From assembly GCA_002490665.1 (NCBI GenBank), contig DKUL01000059.1, forward strand, positions 1-47,704: a DNA stretch of 47,704 bases, in the 5' to 3' direction. A program made the translations under genes and the position numbers. The notes under the pieces were generated by a model, which made no database searches, had not been told where the DNA came from, and saw only the letters and a list, made by a program, of their open reading frames with translations. Source of the stretch: Lachnospiraceae bacterium UBA7205 (lineage in GTDB: Bacteria; Bacillota; Clostridia; Lachnospirales; Lachnospiraceae). Below, one piece after another: positions 1 through 8,076 of the stretch (within the stretch, counting starts at the first letter, position 1; every line of letters starts with the position of its first letter).

Positions 1-69
1 ACAAATGCCCAGCATGAACTCATTGATAAGACATTGAAAGAAATAGGTGATAGCACATGGCTAAGCTAG
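1..69 (+). CDS. atpF: ATP synthase Fo subunit b, C-terminal end (partial)
   Basis: The window opens inside an open frame that ends at TAG 67-69. The 22 visible residues (start TNAQHELIDKTL, end STWLS) are charged and helical, as expected for the C-terminal tail of the b-subunit stalk. It overlaps the start of atpH by 13 bases, the usual b-delta coupling. Identification rests mainly on position just before atpH; the rest of the gene lies outside the window. Confidence 0.75.
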   Translation, partial: TNAQHELIDKTLKEIGDSTWLS

Positions 70-602
70 TTTCAAAAACTTATGCGCAGGCGTTGTTTGA
101 GCTGGCCGTTGAAGAAGACAGGACTTCACCGTTTTTGGAGGAGGCGTTGGGGCTTCTTGAGGTCATCCGCACGAATGCGGAGTTTGGACAGTTTATGAAC
201 CATCCGAAAATCCAGAAGGAGAATAAAATCGAGGTGGTAAAAAACGTGTTCAAGGGTAAAGTCAGCGATGAGATGGTTGGATTTCTTGTGACGATTGTCG
301 AGAAAGACCGTTATATTGAGATTGAATCCATCCTGGATGAGTTTATCACTGCCGTAAAGGAGCACAATAATATCGGAACGGCTTATATCACAACAGCCAT
401 TGCAATAGACAGTCAGGAAAAACAGGATATTGAGAGCCGGTTACTTGCTACCACCAGATACAAGACCATCGAGTGCATCTACAACGTGGATGAAAGCCTG
501 ATAGGCGGAATGGTCATTCAGATGGGTGACAGGGTTGTGGACAGCAGTATTCGGACAAAGCTGGATAAGCTGCAGCGTGAGCTGCTTGCCATTCAGTTAT
601 GA
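57..602 (+). CDS. atpH: F1Fo ATP synthase subunit delta
   Basis: Subunit delta of the F1 sector (181 residues, normal length) caps the alpha3beta3 head and joins it to the b-subunit stalk at the inner face of the membrane. The N-terminal helical domain begins with the family signature around KLVSKTYAQALFELA (residues 3-17). The C-terminal part carries the conserved ESLIGGMVIQMGDRVVDSSI block (about residues 145-164) and ends with a typical LDKLQREL helix. The start overlaps the end of atpF and is the only good one. It is followed by a 141-base gap with hairpins before atpA, which is unusually long for this operon. Confidence 0.95.
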   Translation: MAKLVSKTYAQALFELAVEEDRTSPFLEEALGLLEVIRTNAEFGQFMNHPKIQKENKIEVVKNVFKGKVSDEMVGFLVTIVEKDRYIEIESILDEFITAVKEHNNIGTAYITTAIAIDSQEKQDIESRLLATTRYKTIECIYNVDESLIGGMVIQMGDRVVDSSIRTKLDKLQRELLAIQL

Positions 603-613
603 CTGTGAAGAGA

Positions 614-705
614 ATTTCTAAGTCTGTAAAAGACACAGACTAAGAAATACGAAGACTTCACAAAACGAATCAATTCGTTTTTGCAAATATTGTGCAGTGG
701 CACAA
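614..705 (+). other. Three consecutive hairpins between atpH and atpA
   Basis: The gap between atpH and atpA holds three inverted repeats in a row: 614-627 with 635-648 (14 pairs, one mismatch), 662-669 with 674-681 (8 perfect pairs, 4-base loop) and 690-695 with 700-705 (6 pairs, loop AGTG). None is followed by a proper T-run in sense direction, except the short T stretch after the second. They could stabilise or process the polycistronic mRNA so that F1 subunits are made in different amounts, or act as a weak attenuator. Function is inference; the repeats themselves are directly visible. Confidence 0.55.
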
Positions 706-743
706 ATTCGCAGTAAAATAATCAAAGAAAGGTGCAGATCCAT

Positions 744-2249
744 ATGAATTTAAGACCAGAAGAAATAAGTTCTGTGATTAAGGATCAGATAAAGAGATAT
801 GCCTCTGATTTGGAAGTGTCGGAAGTTGGTACGGTCATTCAGGTGGCAGACGGTATTGCACGTGTTCACGGACTTGAAAAGGCAATGCAGGGCGAGCTTT
901 TGGAGTTCCCCGGCGAGGTTTACGGCATGGTCATGAACCTTGAGGAGGACAATGTCGGCGCCGTGCTGCTTGGAAGTACAAAGAACATCAATGAGGGTGA
1001 TACCGTAAAGACGACAAACCGTGTTGTGGAGGTTCCGGTAGGCGATGCCCTGCTTGGACGTGTCGTAAATGCTCTTGGACAGCCGATAGACGGCAAGGGT
1101 CCTATCGCAAGCACAAAATATCGTCAGATAGAAAGAGTGGCATCCGGTGTTATTACCAGAAAATCCGTTGACACACCGATGCAGACCGGTATCAAGGCGA
1201 TTGATGCCATGGTTCCTATCGGAAGGGGACAGCGTGAGCTGATTATCGGTGACAGGCAGACAGGTAAGACTGCAATTGCGGTTGATACGATTATCAACCA
1301 AAAAGGTCAGAACATGAAGTGTATTTATGTTGCAATCGGGCAGAAGGCATCTACCGTTGCAAGCATCGTGAAGACACTGGAAGAGTTTGGCGCTATGGCG
1401 TACACGACAATCGTGGCTGCTACGGCAAGCGAGCTTGCGCCTTTGCAGTACATTGCACCATATTCCGGCTGTGCAATCGGTGAGGAATGGATGGAAAATG
1501 GCGAGGATGTACTGATTATCTATGATGACCTGAGTAAGCACGCTGTTGCATACCGTACACTCTCCCTGCTCCTGAAGCGTCCGCCCGGGCGTGAGGCGTT
1601 CCCGGGAGACGTTTTCTATCTCCACTCAAGACTTCTTGAGCGCGCATGCCGTATGAGCGATGAGTACGGCGGAGGTTCCATTACGGCGCTTCCTATCATA
1701 GAGACACAGGCGGGTGACGTTTCCGCGTATATCCCGACAAACGTCATTTCGATTACGGACGGTCAGATTTATCTTGAGACGGAGATGTTTAACTCCGGTT
1801 TCAGACCAGCCGTAAATGCAGGCCTGTCCGTTTCACGAGTTGGCGGTTCTGCCCAGATTAAGGCGATGAAGAAGATTGCAGGCCCGATTCGTACAGAGCT
1901 TGCCCAGTACAGGGAGCTTGCATCCTTTGCGCAGTTTGGGTCAGACCTTGATGCCGATACAAAGGAGAGACTTGACCAGGGCGCGAGAATTAAGGAGATT
2001 TTGAAGCAGCCGCAGTACAAGCCGATGGCTGTTGAATATCAGGTCATTATCCTTTTCGTTGCCACGAAAAAGTATCTGCTTGATGTTCCTGTGGCTGATA
2101 TTACAAGATTTGAGGCAGAACTTTTTGAATTCCTTGATACGAAATATCCCCAGGTGCCAAAGGCAATCAAAGAGGAGAAGGTCATTTCGGATGAAACAGA
2201 AAAAACGCTTGTTGCAGCGATAGAAGAATTTAAAGGTCGCTTTAAATAA
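744..2249 (+). CDS. atpA: F1Fo ATP synthase subunit alpha
   Basis: Subunit alpha of the F1 head (501 residues), the regulatory nucleotide-binding partner of beta. The P-loop GDRQTGKT is at residues 169-176, the same place as in E. coli. The alpha signature PGREAFPGDVFYLHSRLLER follows at about residues 281-300. The frame is also open from GTG 732, but the ribosome site AAAGAAAGGTG (725-734) lies 9 bases before ATG 744, so 744 is the better start. It sits between the hairpin-rich gap and atpG (23-base spacer). Confidence 0.96.
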   Translation: MNLRPEEISSVIKDQIKRYASDLEVSEVGTVIQVADGIARVHGLEKAMQGELLEFPGEVYGMVMNLEEDNVGAVLLGSTKNINEGDTVKTTNRVVEVPVGDALLGRVVNALGQPIDGKGPIASTKYRQIERVASGVITRKSVDTPMQTGIKAIDAMVPIGRGQRELIIGDRQTGKTAIAVDTIINQKGQNMKCIYVAIGQKASTVASIVKTLEEFGAMAYTTIVAATASELAPLQYIAPYSGCAIGEEWMENGEDVLIIYDDLSKHAVAYRTLSLLLKRPPGREAFPGDVFYLHSRLLERACRMSDEYGGGSITALPIIETQAGDVSAYIPTNVISITDGQIYLETEMFNSGFRPAVNAGLSVSRVGGSAQIKAMKKIAGPIRTELAQYRELASFAQFGSDLDADTKERLDQGARIKEILKQPQYKPMAVEYQVIILFVATKKYLLDVPVADITRFEAELFEFLDTKYPQVPKAIKEEKVISDETEKTLVAAIEEFKGRFK

Positions 2250-2272
2250 AAAGAAGGGGGGACTGAATATTT

Positions 2273-3124
2273 ATGGCCTCAATGAGAGACATAAAAAGGC
2301 GTAAGAGCTCCGTACAGAGTACACAGCAGATTACAAAGGCCATGAAGCTTGTTTCCACCGTCAAACTGCAAAGAGCGAAGGGGCGTGCAGAGAAGTCCAA
2401 GACGTATTTTAACTGCATGTATGAAACGGTGGTTTCCATGCTTTCCAAGGCTGGGGATATTAACCATCCGTACCTTAAGGCTAACAATTCCACGAAAAAA
2501 GCTGTCATCGTGATTACAGGCAGCAGGGGACTTGCCGGCGGCTATAATTCCAATATTATCAAGCTTGTGCGGGATAATGAGTGGAATAAGGATGACTTGA
2601 TTATCTATCCGGTAGGAAGCAAGGGACGGGATACATTTGCAAGACTTGGTTATGAGATGGGTGAAGATTATTCCGCAGCGATTGAGGAACCAATCTATGC
2701 AGACGCAATGACGATTAGCAATCAGGTGCTGGATGATTTTGCAACCGGCAGGGTAGGCGAGATTTATGTCGTTTACACCGGATTTAAGAATACTGTGACG
2801 CACATACCCACCAGACTGAAGCTGCTTCCCATTAAGATAGAGGACGAGCGCAGCAATGATGACAAGGCAGTGCTGGATTTCGAGCCGGAGACAGAGGACG
2901 CGATTGACCTGATCATTCCCAAGTATATTACAAGTTTGATATACGGAGCGATGATAGAGGCTGTTGCGAGTGAGAATGCGGCAAGAATGCAGGCGATGGA
3001 CAATGCGACCAACAATGCGGACGAGATTATATCGAGTCTGTCATTGCTTTACAACAGGGCACGCCAGAGCGCGATTACGCAGGAATTGACAGAGATTATC
3101 GCAGGTGCGCAGGCTATATCATAA
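2273..3124 (+). CDS. atpG: F1Fo ATP synthase subunit gamma
   Basis: Subunit gamma (283 residues) is the rotating central shaft that couples proton or sodium flow in Fo to catalysis in beta. The N-terminal coiled-coil strand is recognisable as MRDIKRRKSSVQSTQQITKA, and the C-terminal strand carries NRARQSAITQELTEIIAGA, the classic gamma signature. The start is preceded by AAGAAGGGGGG at 2251-2261. Fourth of the visible atp genes; a 96-base AT-rich gap separates it from atpD. Confidence 0.96.
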   Translation: MASMRDIKRRKSSVQSTQQITKAMKLVSTVKLQRAKGRAEKSKTYFNCMYETVVSMLSKAGDINHPYLKANNSTKKAVIVITGSRGLAGGYNSNIIKLVRDNEWNKDDLIIYPVGSKGRDTFARLGYEMGEDYSAAIEEPIYADAMTISNQVLDDFATGRVGEIYVVYTGFKNTVTHIPTRLKLLPIKIEDERSNDDKAVLDFEPETEDAIDLIIPKYITSLIYGAMIEAVASENAARMQAMDNATNNADEIISSLSLLYNRARQSAITQELTEIIAGAQAIS

Positions 3125-3220
3125 AACGAAAAGAATTTTTAACTGTGCATAGTGAATAAATAGTCTTTAAAAGATTTTGGCATTTTGCGAAAAAATAATA
3201 GATAGAGAGGAAACAAAAAG

Positions 3221-4609
3221 ATGGCAGATAAGATAATTGGTAAAGTTACCCAGATTATCGGTGCGGTTCTTGATGTGAAGTTCAGTGAGGGACAGCTTCC
3301 GGAGTTGAATGACGCGGTTAAAATTACAAGAAGCGACGGCACGGAGCTGACAATCGAGGTTGCGCAGCACCTGGGTGATGATACGGTAAGATGTATCGCC
3401 ATGGGACCTACGGACGGACTTGTAAGAGGGATGGACGCTGTTTCGACAGGCGCACCGATTACGGTTCCCGTTGGTGAGAGTACGCTTGGCCGTATGTTCA
3501 ACGTACTTGGCGAACCGATAGATAACAAACCGGCTCCGGAAGCACAGGGTTACGAGCCGATTCACAGACCCGCGCCTTCCTTTGAGGAGCAGGCGACATC
3601 GACAGAGATGCTTGAGACGGGCATCAAGGTTGTTGACCTTCTCTGCCCCTATCAGAGAGGTGGTAAGATTGGTCTGTTTGGCGGTGCCGGTGTAGGAAAG
3701 ACGGTTCTTATTCAGGAGCTTATCACAAACATTGCGAATGAGCATGACGGATTCTCCGTATTTACAGGTGTAGGTGAGCGTACCAGAGAGGGTAATGACC
3801 TTTACAATGAAATGACGGAGTCTGGCGTTATCAGCAAGACCGCGATGGTATTTGGCCAGATGAATGAGCCGCCCGGAGCCAGGATGAGGGTCGGTCTGAC
3901 AGGTCTTACGATGGCTGAGTATTTCCGTGACAAGGGTGGAAAGGACGTGCTTCTTTTCATTGACAATATTTTCCGTTTTACACAGGCCGGATCGGAGGTT
4001 TCCGCGCTGCTTGGACGTGTGCCTTCAGCCGTTGGTTACCAGCCGACATTGCAGACTGAGATGGGTGCTTTGCAGGAGCGTATCACTTCCACCAAAAACG
4101 GCTCCATCACGTCCGTACAGGCTGTATACGTGCCTGCCGATGACCTGACAGACCCGGCACCTGCGACAACGTTCGCACATCTGGATGCGACGACCGTTCT
4201 TTCACGTTCCATTGTGGAGCTCGGTATTTATCCGGCTGTTGACCCGCTTGAGTCCACATCGAGAATTCTTGACCCGCGTATTGTAGGCCAGGAGCACTAT
4301 GAAGTGGCGCGCGGCGTGCAGCAGGTTCTTCAGAAGTATAAGGAATTGCAGGATATCATTGCAATCCTTGGTATGGATGAGTTGTCGGAGGAGGACAAGA
4401 TTACGGTTAACCGTGCAAGAAAGATTCAGCGATTCCTGTCACAGCCGTTCCACGTAGCGGAGCAGTTTACGGGTATGCCTGGTAAATATGTGCCTATCGC
4501 AGAGACAATCAGGGGATTTAAGGAAATCATGGAAGGAAAGCATGACAATATTCCTGAAGGACACTTCCTCAATGCCGGAACAATTGACGACGTAGTAGCG
4601 AGGGCGTAA
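3221..4609 (+). CDS. atpD: F1Fo ATP synthase subunit beta (catalytic)
   Basis: Catalytic beta subunit (462 residues) of F1. The P-loop GGAGVGKT is at residues 154-161, the catalytic glutamate lies in GVGERTREGNDLY just after it, and the DNIFRFTQAGSEVSALLGR block and the PAPATTFAHLDATTVLSR block are intact. The start follows the ribosome site AGAGAGGAAAC (about 3205-3215). No substitution at catalytic positions is visible, so the enzyme should be active. The ion specificity of the complex cannot be read here because the c subunit is outside the window. Confidence 0.97.
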   Translation: MADKIIGKVTQIIGAVLDVKFSEGQLPELNDAVKITRSDGTELTIEVAQHLGDDTVRCIAMGPTDGLVRGMDAVSTGAPITVPVGESTLGRMFNVLGEPIDNKPAPEAQGYEPIHRPAPSFEEQATSTEMLETGIKVVDLLCPYQRGGKIGLFGGAGVGKTVLIQELITNIANEHDGFSVFTGVGERTREGNDLYNEMTESGVISKTAMVFGQMNEPPGARMRVGLTGLTMAEYFRDKGGKDVLLFIDNIFRFTQAGSEVSALLGRVPSAVGYQPTLQTEMGALQERITSTKNGSITSVQAVYVPADDLTDPAPATTFAHLDATTVLSRSIVELGIYPAVDPLESTSRILDPRIVGQEHYEVARGVQQVLQKYKELQDIIAILGMDELSEEDKITVNRARKIQRFLSQPFHVAEQFTGMPGKYVPIAETIRGFKEIMEGKHDNIPEGHFLNAGTIDDVVARA

Positions 4610-4657
4610 GGTGCGCCCTTTGAAAACTTCAATGTTTGTGAAAATGGAGGTGCTGCT

Positions 4658-5062
4658 ATGGCAGATAAGTTCAAGCTTACGATTGTGACGCCGGATCGTG
4701 CATTTTTTGACGAAGAGGCGGACATGGTAGAGTTCAATACGACAGAAGGCGAAATCGGTGTCTATGCCGGTCATGCGCCGCTTACCGTCATCGTGAAACC
4801 TGGTATCCTTACGATAACACAGGGCGATAACGTAAGAAATGCAGCGCTTCACGCGGGATTTGTTCAGATACTGCCGCAGGAGATTACCATTCTGGCAGAG
4901 ATTATCGAGTGGCCTGCCGAGATTGACGAGGCGCGTGCAAATGCTGCAAGGCAGAGGGCAGAAGGAAGGCTTGCGGAACGCGGCGGCAACATTGACGTTG
5001 CCAGGGCGGAAGCGGCTCTGATGCGTTCGATTGCACGTATTAATGCTGTAAAAATGAAGTAA
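4658..5062 (+). CDS. atpC: F1Fo ATP synthase subunit epsilon
   Basis: Subunit epsilon (134 residues) binds gamma at the foot of the central stalk and can inhibit ATP hydrolysis. The N-terminal beta-sandwich has the usual pattern (TPDRAFFDEEADMV, then GEIGVYAGHAPLT), and the alanine/arginine-rich C-terminal helical hairpin starts near residue 88. It is the last gene of the operon. Its stop codon TAA (5060-5062) abuts the terminator stem, so transcription stops right after the gene. Confidence 0.95.
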   Translation: MADKFKLTIVTPDRAFFDEEADMVEFNTTEGEIGVYAGHAPLTVIVKPGILTITQGDNVRNAALHAGFVQILPQEITILAEIIEWPAEIDEARANAARQRAEGRLAERGGNIDVARAEAALMRSIARINAVKMK

Positions 5063-5107
5063 AAATAAAACCACTATTTGAGGAGACTTGGATAGTGGTT
5101 TTATTTT
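5062..5107 (+). terminator. Intrinsic terminator of the atp operon
   Basis: Perfect 16-base inverted repeat, 5062-5077 with 5092-5107, loop of 14 bases. The 3' arm ends in TTTTATTTT and the 5' arm begins with an A-run, so it could act in both directions. It lies directly behind atpC. Confidence 0.93.
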
Positions 5108-5118
5108 GTGCGCAAACG

Positions 5119-5144
5119 TCCAAATGAAATATGCCAGATTTGGA
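5119..5144 (+). repeat. Possible minimal copy of the GAAATATG hairpin element
   Basis: A perfect 7-base stem (5119-5125 with 5138-5144) displays the loop GAAATATGCCAG. The sequence TCCAAATGAAATATG occurs again at 24110-24124 within the dispersed element described there. The inner GC stem seen in the other copies is missing, so membership in the family is tentative. Confidence 0.35.
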
Positions 5145-5153
5145 ATCTTTTCA

Positions 5154-5182
5154 TTGCGAGGGAGTACAGATTATGTTATACT
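5154..5182 (+). promoter_or_regulatory. Promoter of the small toxin-like gene
   Basis: TTGCGA (5154-5159), 17-base spacer, TATACT (5177-5182), with an extended -10 TGT directly before it. This predicts a transcript start near 5189 and a leader of about 93 bases before the peptide gene. Confidence 0.75.
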
Positions 5183-5244
5183 GCTATTCGGGCAATATCA
5201 TAACGGTAGGCGGTTAGCTTTTCGCTGGAATGTAATTCCAAGAA

Positions 5245-5273
5245 CTCCTGATAATTTGTTATCATGAAAGGAG
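5245..5273 (+). promoter_or_regulatory. Leader hairpin covering the Shine-Dalgarno sequence
   Basis: CTCCT (5245-5249) can pair with AGGAG (5269-5273) of the ribosome site AAAGGAGGT (5267-5275). Inside it GATAA (5250-5254) pairs with TTATC (5259-5263) around loop TTTG. A five-base bulge ATGAA remains on the 3' side. Masking of a very strong ribosome site by the leader is a hallmark of type I toxin mRNAs; here it is inferred from base pairing only. Confidence 0.55.
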
Positions 5274-5281
5274 GTATACAT

Positions 5282-5401
5282 ATGGGAAATACACAAAGGA
5301 GAAAGGCTTTTTATATGCTGACACTTGAAGGTCTGATTGCTGTTCTCAGCTTAAGTGCGACAATGTTTGCATTAGGCTATGCAGTCGGAAGCAAAAAATA
5401 G
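5282..5401 (+). CDS. 39-residue hydrophobic peptide, putative holin-like (type I) toxin
   Basis: A short gene with a near-perfect ribosome site (AAAGGAGGT, 5267-5275) six bases before ATG. The product has a basic N-terminus (MGNTQRRK), one membrane segment at about residues 13-35 (LTLEGLIAVLSLSATMFALG), and ends in GSKK. Layout and the TLEGLIAVLS pattern resemble the small holin-like toxin peptides of Firmicutes (Hol_Tox-type, relatives of TxpA/BsrG), which depolarise the membrane when overproduced. It has its own promoter, a masked ribosome site, a terminator 2 bases after the stop and a convergent antisense promoter. Family assignment is by eye; a small membrane regulator is the alternative. 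Confidence 0.72.
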   Translation: MGNTQRRKAFYMLTLEGLIAVLSLSATMFALGYAVGSKK

Positions 5402-5402
5402 G

Positions 5403-5450
5403 TATAAAAATAACCGCTGCTCCTGAACAAAGTCTGCGGTTATTTTTATA
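5403..5450. terminator. Two-way terminator behind the toxin-like gene
   Basis: Perfect inverted repeat 5403-5417 with 5436-5450 (15 pairs), loop of 18 bases. Both arms have A/T-runs (ATAAAAATAACCGC against GCGGTTATTTTTAT), so it can end the sense mRNA near 5450 and the antisense RNA near 5403. The overlap of the two RNAs is therefore this hairpin itself. Confidence 0.88.
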
Positions 5451-5496
5451 AATCGTAACTATTAATCAGGCTAACCGTCTATTGATGTTGCCTTCC
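5404..5496 (-). ncRNA. Predicted antisense RNA (putative antitoxin), about 93 nt
   Basis: Predicted from a strong minus-strand promoter at 5503-5531 and the two-way terminator at 5403-5450. The RNA would run from about 5496 to about 5404 and be fully complementary to the 3' untranslated end of the toxin-like mRNA, as in the TxpA/RatA and BsrG/SR4 pairs, where duplex formation leads to RNase III cutting. It also carries ACGGTTAGCC, nearly identical in sense to GGCGGTTAGCTT in the toxin leader (5210-5221). No open frame of note lies in it. Existence of the RNA is inference from signals. Confidence 0.6.
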
Positions 5497-5502
5497 GTAT
5501 TT

Positions 5503-5531
5503 ACTATAGCACACAGTGGGATAAAAATCAA
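5503..5531 (-). promoter_or_regulatory. Promoter of the antisense RNA
   Basis: Read on the minus strand: TTGATT (plus coordinates 5526-5531), 17-base spacer, TATAGT (5503-5508). Spacing is ideal and there is no gene on the minus strand that it could otherwise serve. Between here and the ABC permease (5532-5679) I see only AT-rich sequence with a TATAAT box at 5637-5642 that probably serves the permease. Confidence 0.68.
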
Positions 5532-5679
5532 TTATTAAAATTTGTTAGATAAATATTGGTAAAGCGGCAGATTTGATACTTCATTTTTGCCGCTAAATTT
5601 TTGGTTTTTTTAAGGACTTTTTAATAATTCCCCCCTTATAATAACCACAGTAAGATAAAAAAAGAAAGGAACAATACAT

Positions 5680-8058
5680 ATGTGGTTACAAATTCTGAAA
5701 AAAGACCTGATGAAACAAAAAACGGTAAATATTATCTTATTCCTGTTCATCACGCTGTCCACAATCTTTCTTGCCAGCAGTGTCAACAACATCTGCCTGG
5801 TGATGAATGGACTGGAAACGTATATGGAATACGCAAATGTCAGTGATGTGACAGCTGTGTTTGGCGGGGAAGATGACAAGGAGGCGTTTGAGCGCTGGCT
5901 GGACAGTCATGGCGAGGTGACTGAGTATGAAGGGGAGCAGCTGTGCGAGATTGCGCCAGATGACATCAGCACAGGCGATGACGAAGAGGCAGGTTCCTTC
6001 GAGGCAAACGGCGCGAGCCTGTATCTGGGGGCTGTCGGAAGCAGGTACGCAAAGCCTTTGGACAGCGATGGAAATGACCTTGTGCTGGAATCAGGCGAGG
6101 TGGCAGTTTCGCCCGGCCTGATGGCGCGCAATGGGCTTCACGTCGGTGACGAGCTGCGGTTCAGGGTGTCTGACAGGGTTTATACTTACCGGATTGCCGT
6201 GCAGACCAGGGATATTATGTTTGGAAATGAAATGAGCGGAATGGGGCGTTTTGTATTCTGCAAAGAGGATTACGACAAAATGGTGTCGGACTGCGGGAAC
6301 GTAAAAATTCTGGTATACGGAATAAACACGGCAGATTCGGAAAAGGTACTGACATCTGTCAGCCAGCAGGGATTTACACTGCTTGTAAATATATACGAAC
6401 GAAGTATTTACCCGATGCTGTATGTGTTTGACATGATTGTCGCAGGACTGCTGATTGTGATTGGGCTCTGCCTGATTCTGATATCGCTGATGGTGCTGCG
6501 GTTTTCCCTGAGCTTTACAATGGAAGAAAATTACCGGGAAATCGGCGTGATGAAGGCGATTGGTATGCGTAATTTTTCCATCCGCAGGATTTATCTTGTC
6601 AAGTATTTTGTAATTGTTGCAGCAGGGGCGTTTGTCGGATTCTGGCTCAGCATTCCGGTTGCAGGGGGCATGACGGACAGCGTGTGCAATAATATGGTAC
6701 TGGGGAACAGTGCGGACGCACTTGGCATCAACGCAGCCTGTAGTCTGGCAGTGGTTGCGTTTGTGACGGCAATGTGTGTCGCGTTCACCAGAAAAATGAA
6801 AAAGGTTTCGGCAATCGAGGCAATACGCAGCGGCGGGAGCGGGGAGCGTTATCAGAAGCGGAGGGGGCTTTGTCTTTACCGCAGAAGGTACATGGGCACC
6901 ATTTCCTTTCTCGGTTTCAACGATATTCTATGCAACATGAAGCGGTATCTCGTATTGTTTTTGACATTCTGCATCAGCTTTGTGCTGATTACCGTTCCAC
7001 TCAATACGCTGACGACAATGGAGAGTGATGAGATGGCATCCAAATTCAGCCTCGATCCCGATGCGGCAGTCTATATGGATACGATTGAGGCGGCGGGGGA
7101 AGCGCCTTATCACAATACGGTCGATATGGAAAATGCGCTGCGCAGGATAGAACGTGAGCTGTCGGAGCAGGGATATGAGGCATCGCTCAGTATCGGGGCA
7201 TTGTGCTTTGCGGTATATACAGTCAATGATGAGGGAAAAGTGATAAAACCGCTGACATATTACCCAATCGGGGAAAACGGGGGATACTGTGAGTACAGTG
7301 CGGGGGAGGCGCCCAGACTGGAAAACGAGGTCGCTTTTTCCAAAAAAATCATGGACGAAAACCATCTGGAGATTGGCGATACTGTGGCGATAAGGCTGAA
7401 TGGAAGAGATCAGAAGCTCATCATTACAGGGTACTATAGCGATTATATGCAGCTGGGGGAAAGCGCCCGCCTCAATCCCGTGATTGATATGGGCGGGGAA
7501 ATCATGACAGGGTACTGGAAAGCGACAGTAGACATGGAGACCAACCTGAGCCAGCAGGAAATGGCGGATCTGATGCGGGAAAAATTCCCTCAATATAAAT
7601 GGGTGACGGCACAGGAGGCGGTTGATGCCAACATCGGCACGACAAAAGACGTCATGCGCACAATGCAGCTTCCGATGACGGTGATGCTGTGCCTGCTCAT
7701 TATGCTGATTTCGCTTCTGATGATGAAGCTGTTTATCGTGCGGGAAAAAGGACAGCTAGCCATGCTGGGGAGCATCGGTTGGCGCAGGCAGGCTATCCGG
7801 ATGTGGCTGGTGATGCGGATGGTGTGGGTCATACTGCTCTCCATGGCTGTCGCCGTGCCGCTGTCCATGCTGTGCAACCAGTTTGTGCTAAAAAATATTT
7901 TTGCCATTATGGGTGCCGAGCTTACGATTCAGGTAGAGCCGCTGAAGGCATATCTGCTCTATCCGGGAATCCTGCTGGCAGGAATTATGGCGGCGACTTA
8001 TTTTGCCACCGGAAGCGTGCGCAAGATAACGACAAGTGACATGAAAATTGCGGAATAA
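5680..8058 (+). CDS. FtsX-family ABC transporter permease
   Basis: A 792-residue membrane protein with two FtsX-like units. One N-terminal membrane segment (about residues 15-36) is followed by an extracytoplasmic domain of about 200 residues, three segments between roughly 245 and 370, a second anchor near 420-442, a second large outside domain, and three closing segments from about 670 to 785. The motif REIGVMKAIGMR before the second segment of unit one and GQLAMLGSIGWRR in unit two are typical of FtsX/MacB/BceB-like permeases. It forms an operon with the ATPase, response regulator and sensor kinase that follow, so it probably exports or senses an antimicrobial peptide or lipid-like compound. 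Substrate unknown. Confidence 0.88.
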   Translation: MWLQILKKDLMKQKTVNIILFLFITLSTIFLASSVNNICLVMNGLETYMEYANVSDVTAVFGGEDDKEAFERWLDSHGEVTEYEGEQLCEIAPDDISTGDDEEAGSFEANGASLYLGAVGSRYAKPLDSDGNDLVLESGEVAVSPGLMARNGLHVGDELRFRVSDRVYTYRIAVQTRDIMFGNEMSGMGRFVFCKEDYDKMVSDCGNVKILVYGINTADSEKVLTSVSQQGFTLLVNIYERSIYPMLYVFDMIVAGLLIVIGLCLILISLMVLRFSLSFTMEENYREIGVMKAIGMRNFSIRRIYLVKYFVIVAAGAFVGFWLSIPVAGGMTDSVCNNMVLGNSADALGINAACSLAVVAFVTAMCVAFTRKMKKVSAIEAIRSGGSGERYQKRRGLCLYRRRYMGTISFLGFNDILCNMKRYLVLFLTFCISFVLITVPLNTLTTMESDEMASKFSLDPDAAVYMDTIEAAGEAPYHNTVDMENALRRIERELSEQGYEASLSIGALCFAVYTVNDEGKVIKPLTYYPIGENGGYCEYSAGEAPRLENEVAFSKKIMDENHLEIGDTVAIRLNGRDQKLIITGYYSDYMQLGESARLNPVIDMGGEIMTGYWKATVDMETNLSQQEMADLMREKFPQYKWVTAQEAVDANIGTTKDVMRTMQLPMTVMLCLLIMLISLLMMKLFIVREKGQLAMLGSIGWRRQAIRMWLVMRMVWVILLSMAVAVPLSMLCNQFVLKNIFAIMGAELTIQVEPLKAYLLYPGILLAGIMAATYFATGSVRKITTSDMKIAE

Positions 8059-8076
8059 ATAAGGAGAATTGTGGAT

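Noticed and set aside
750..1625. A long minus-strand frame opposite atpA (291 residues).
   Set aside because: Shadow of the alpha subunit gene; Cys/His/Asn-rich composition, no family motifs and no ribosome site.
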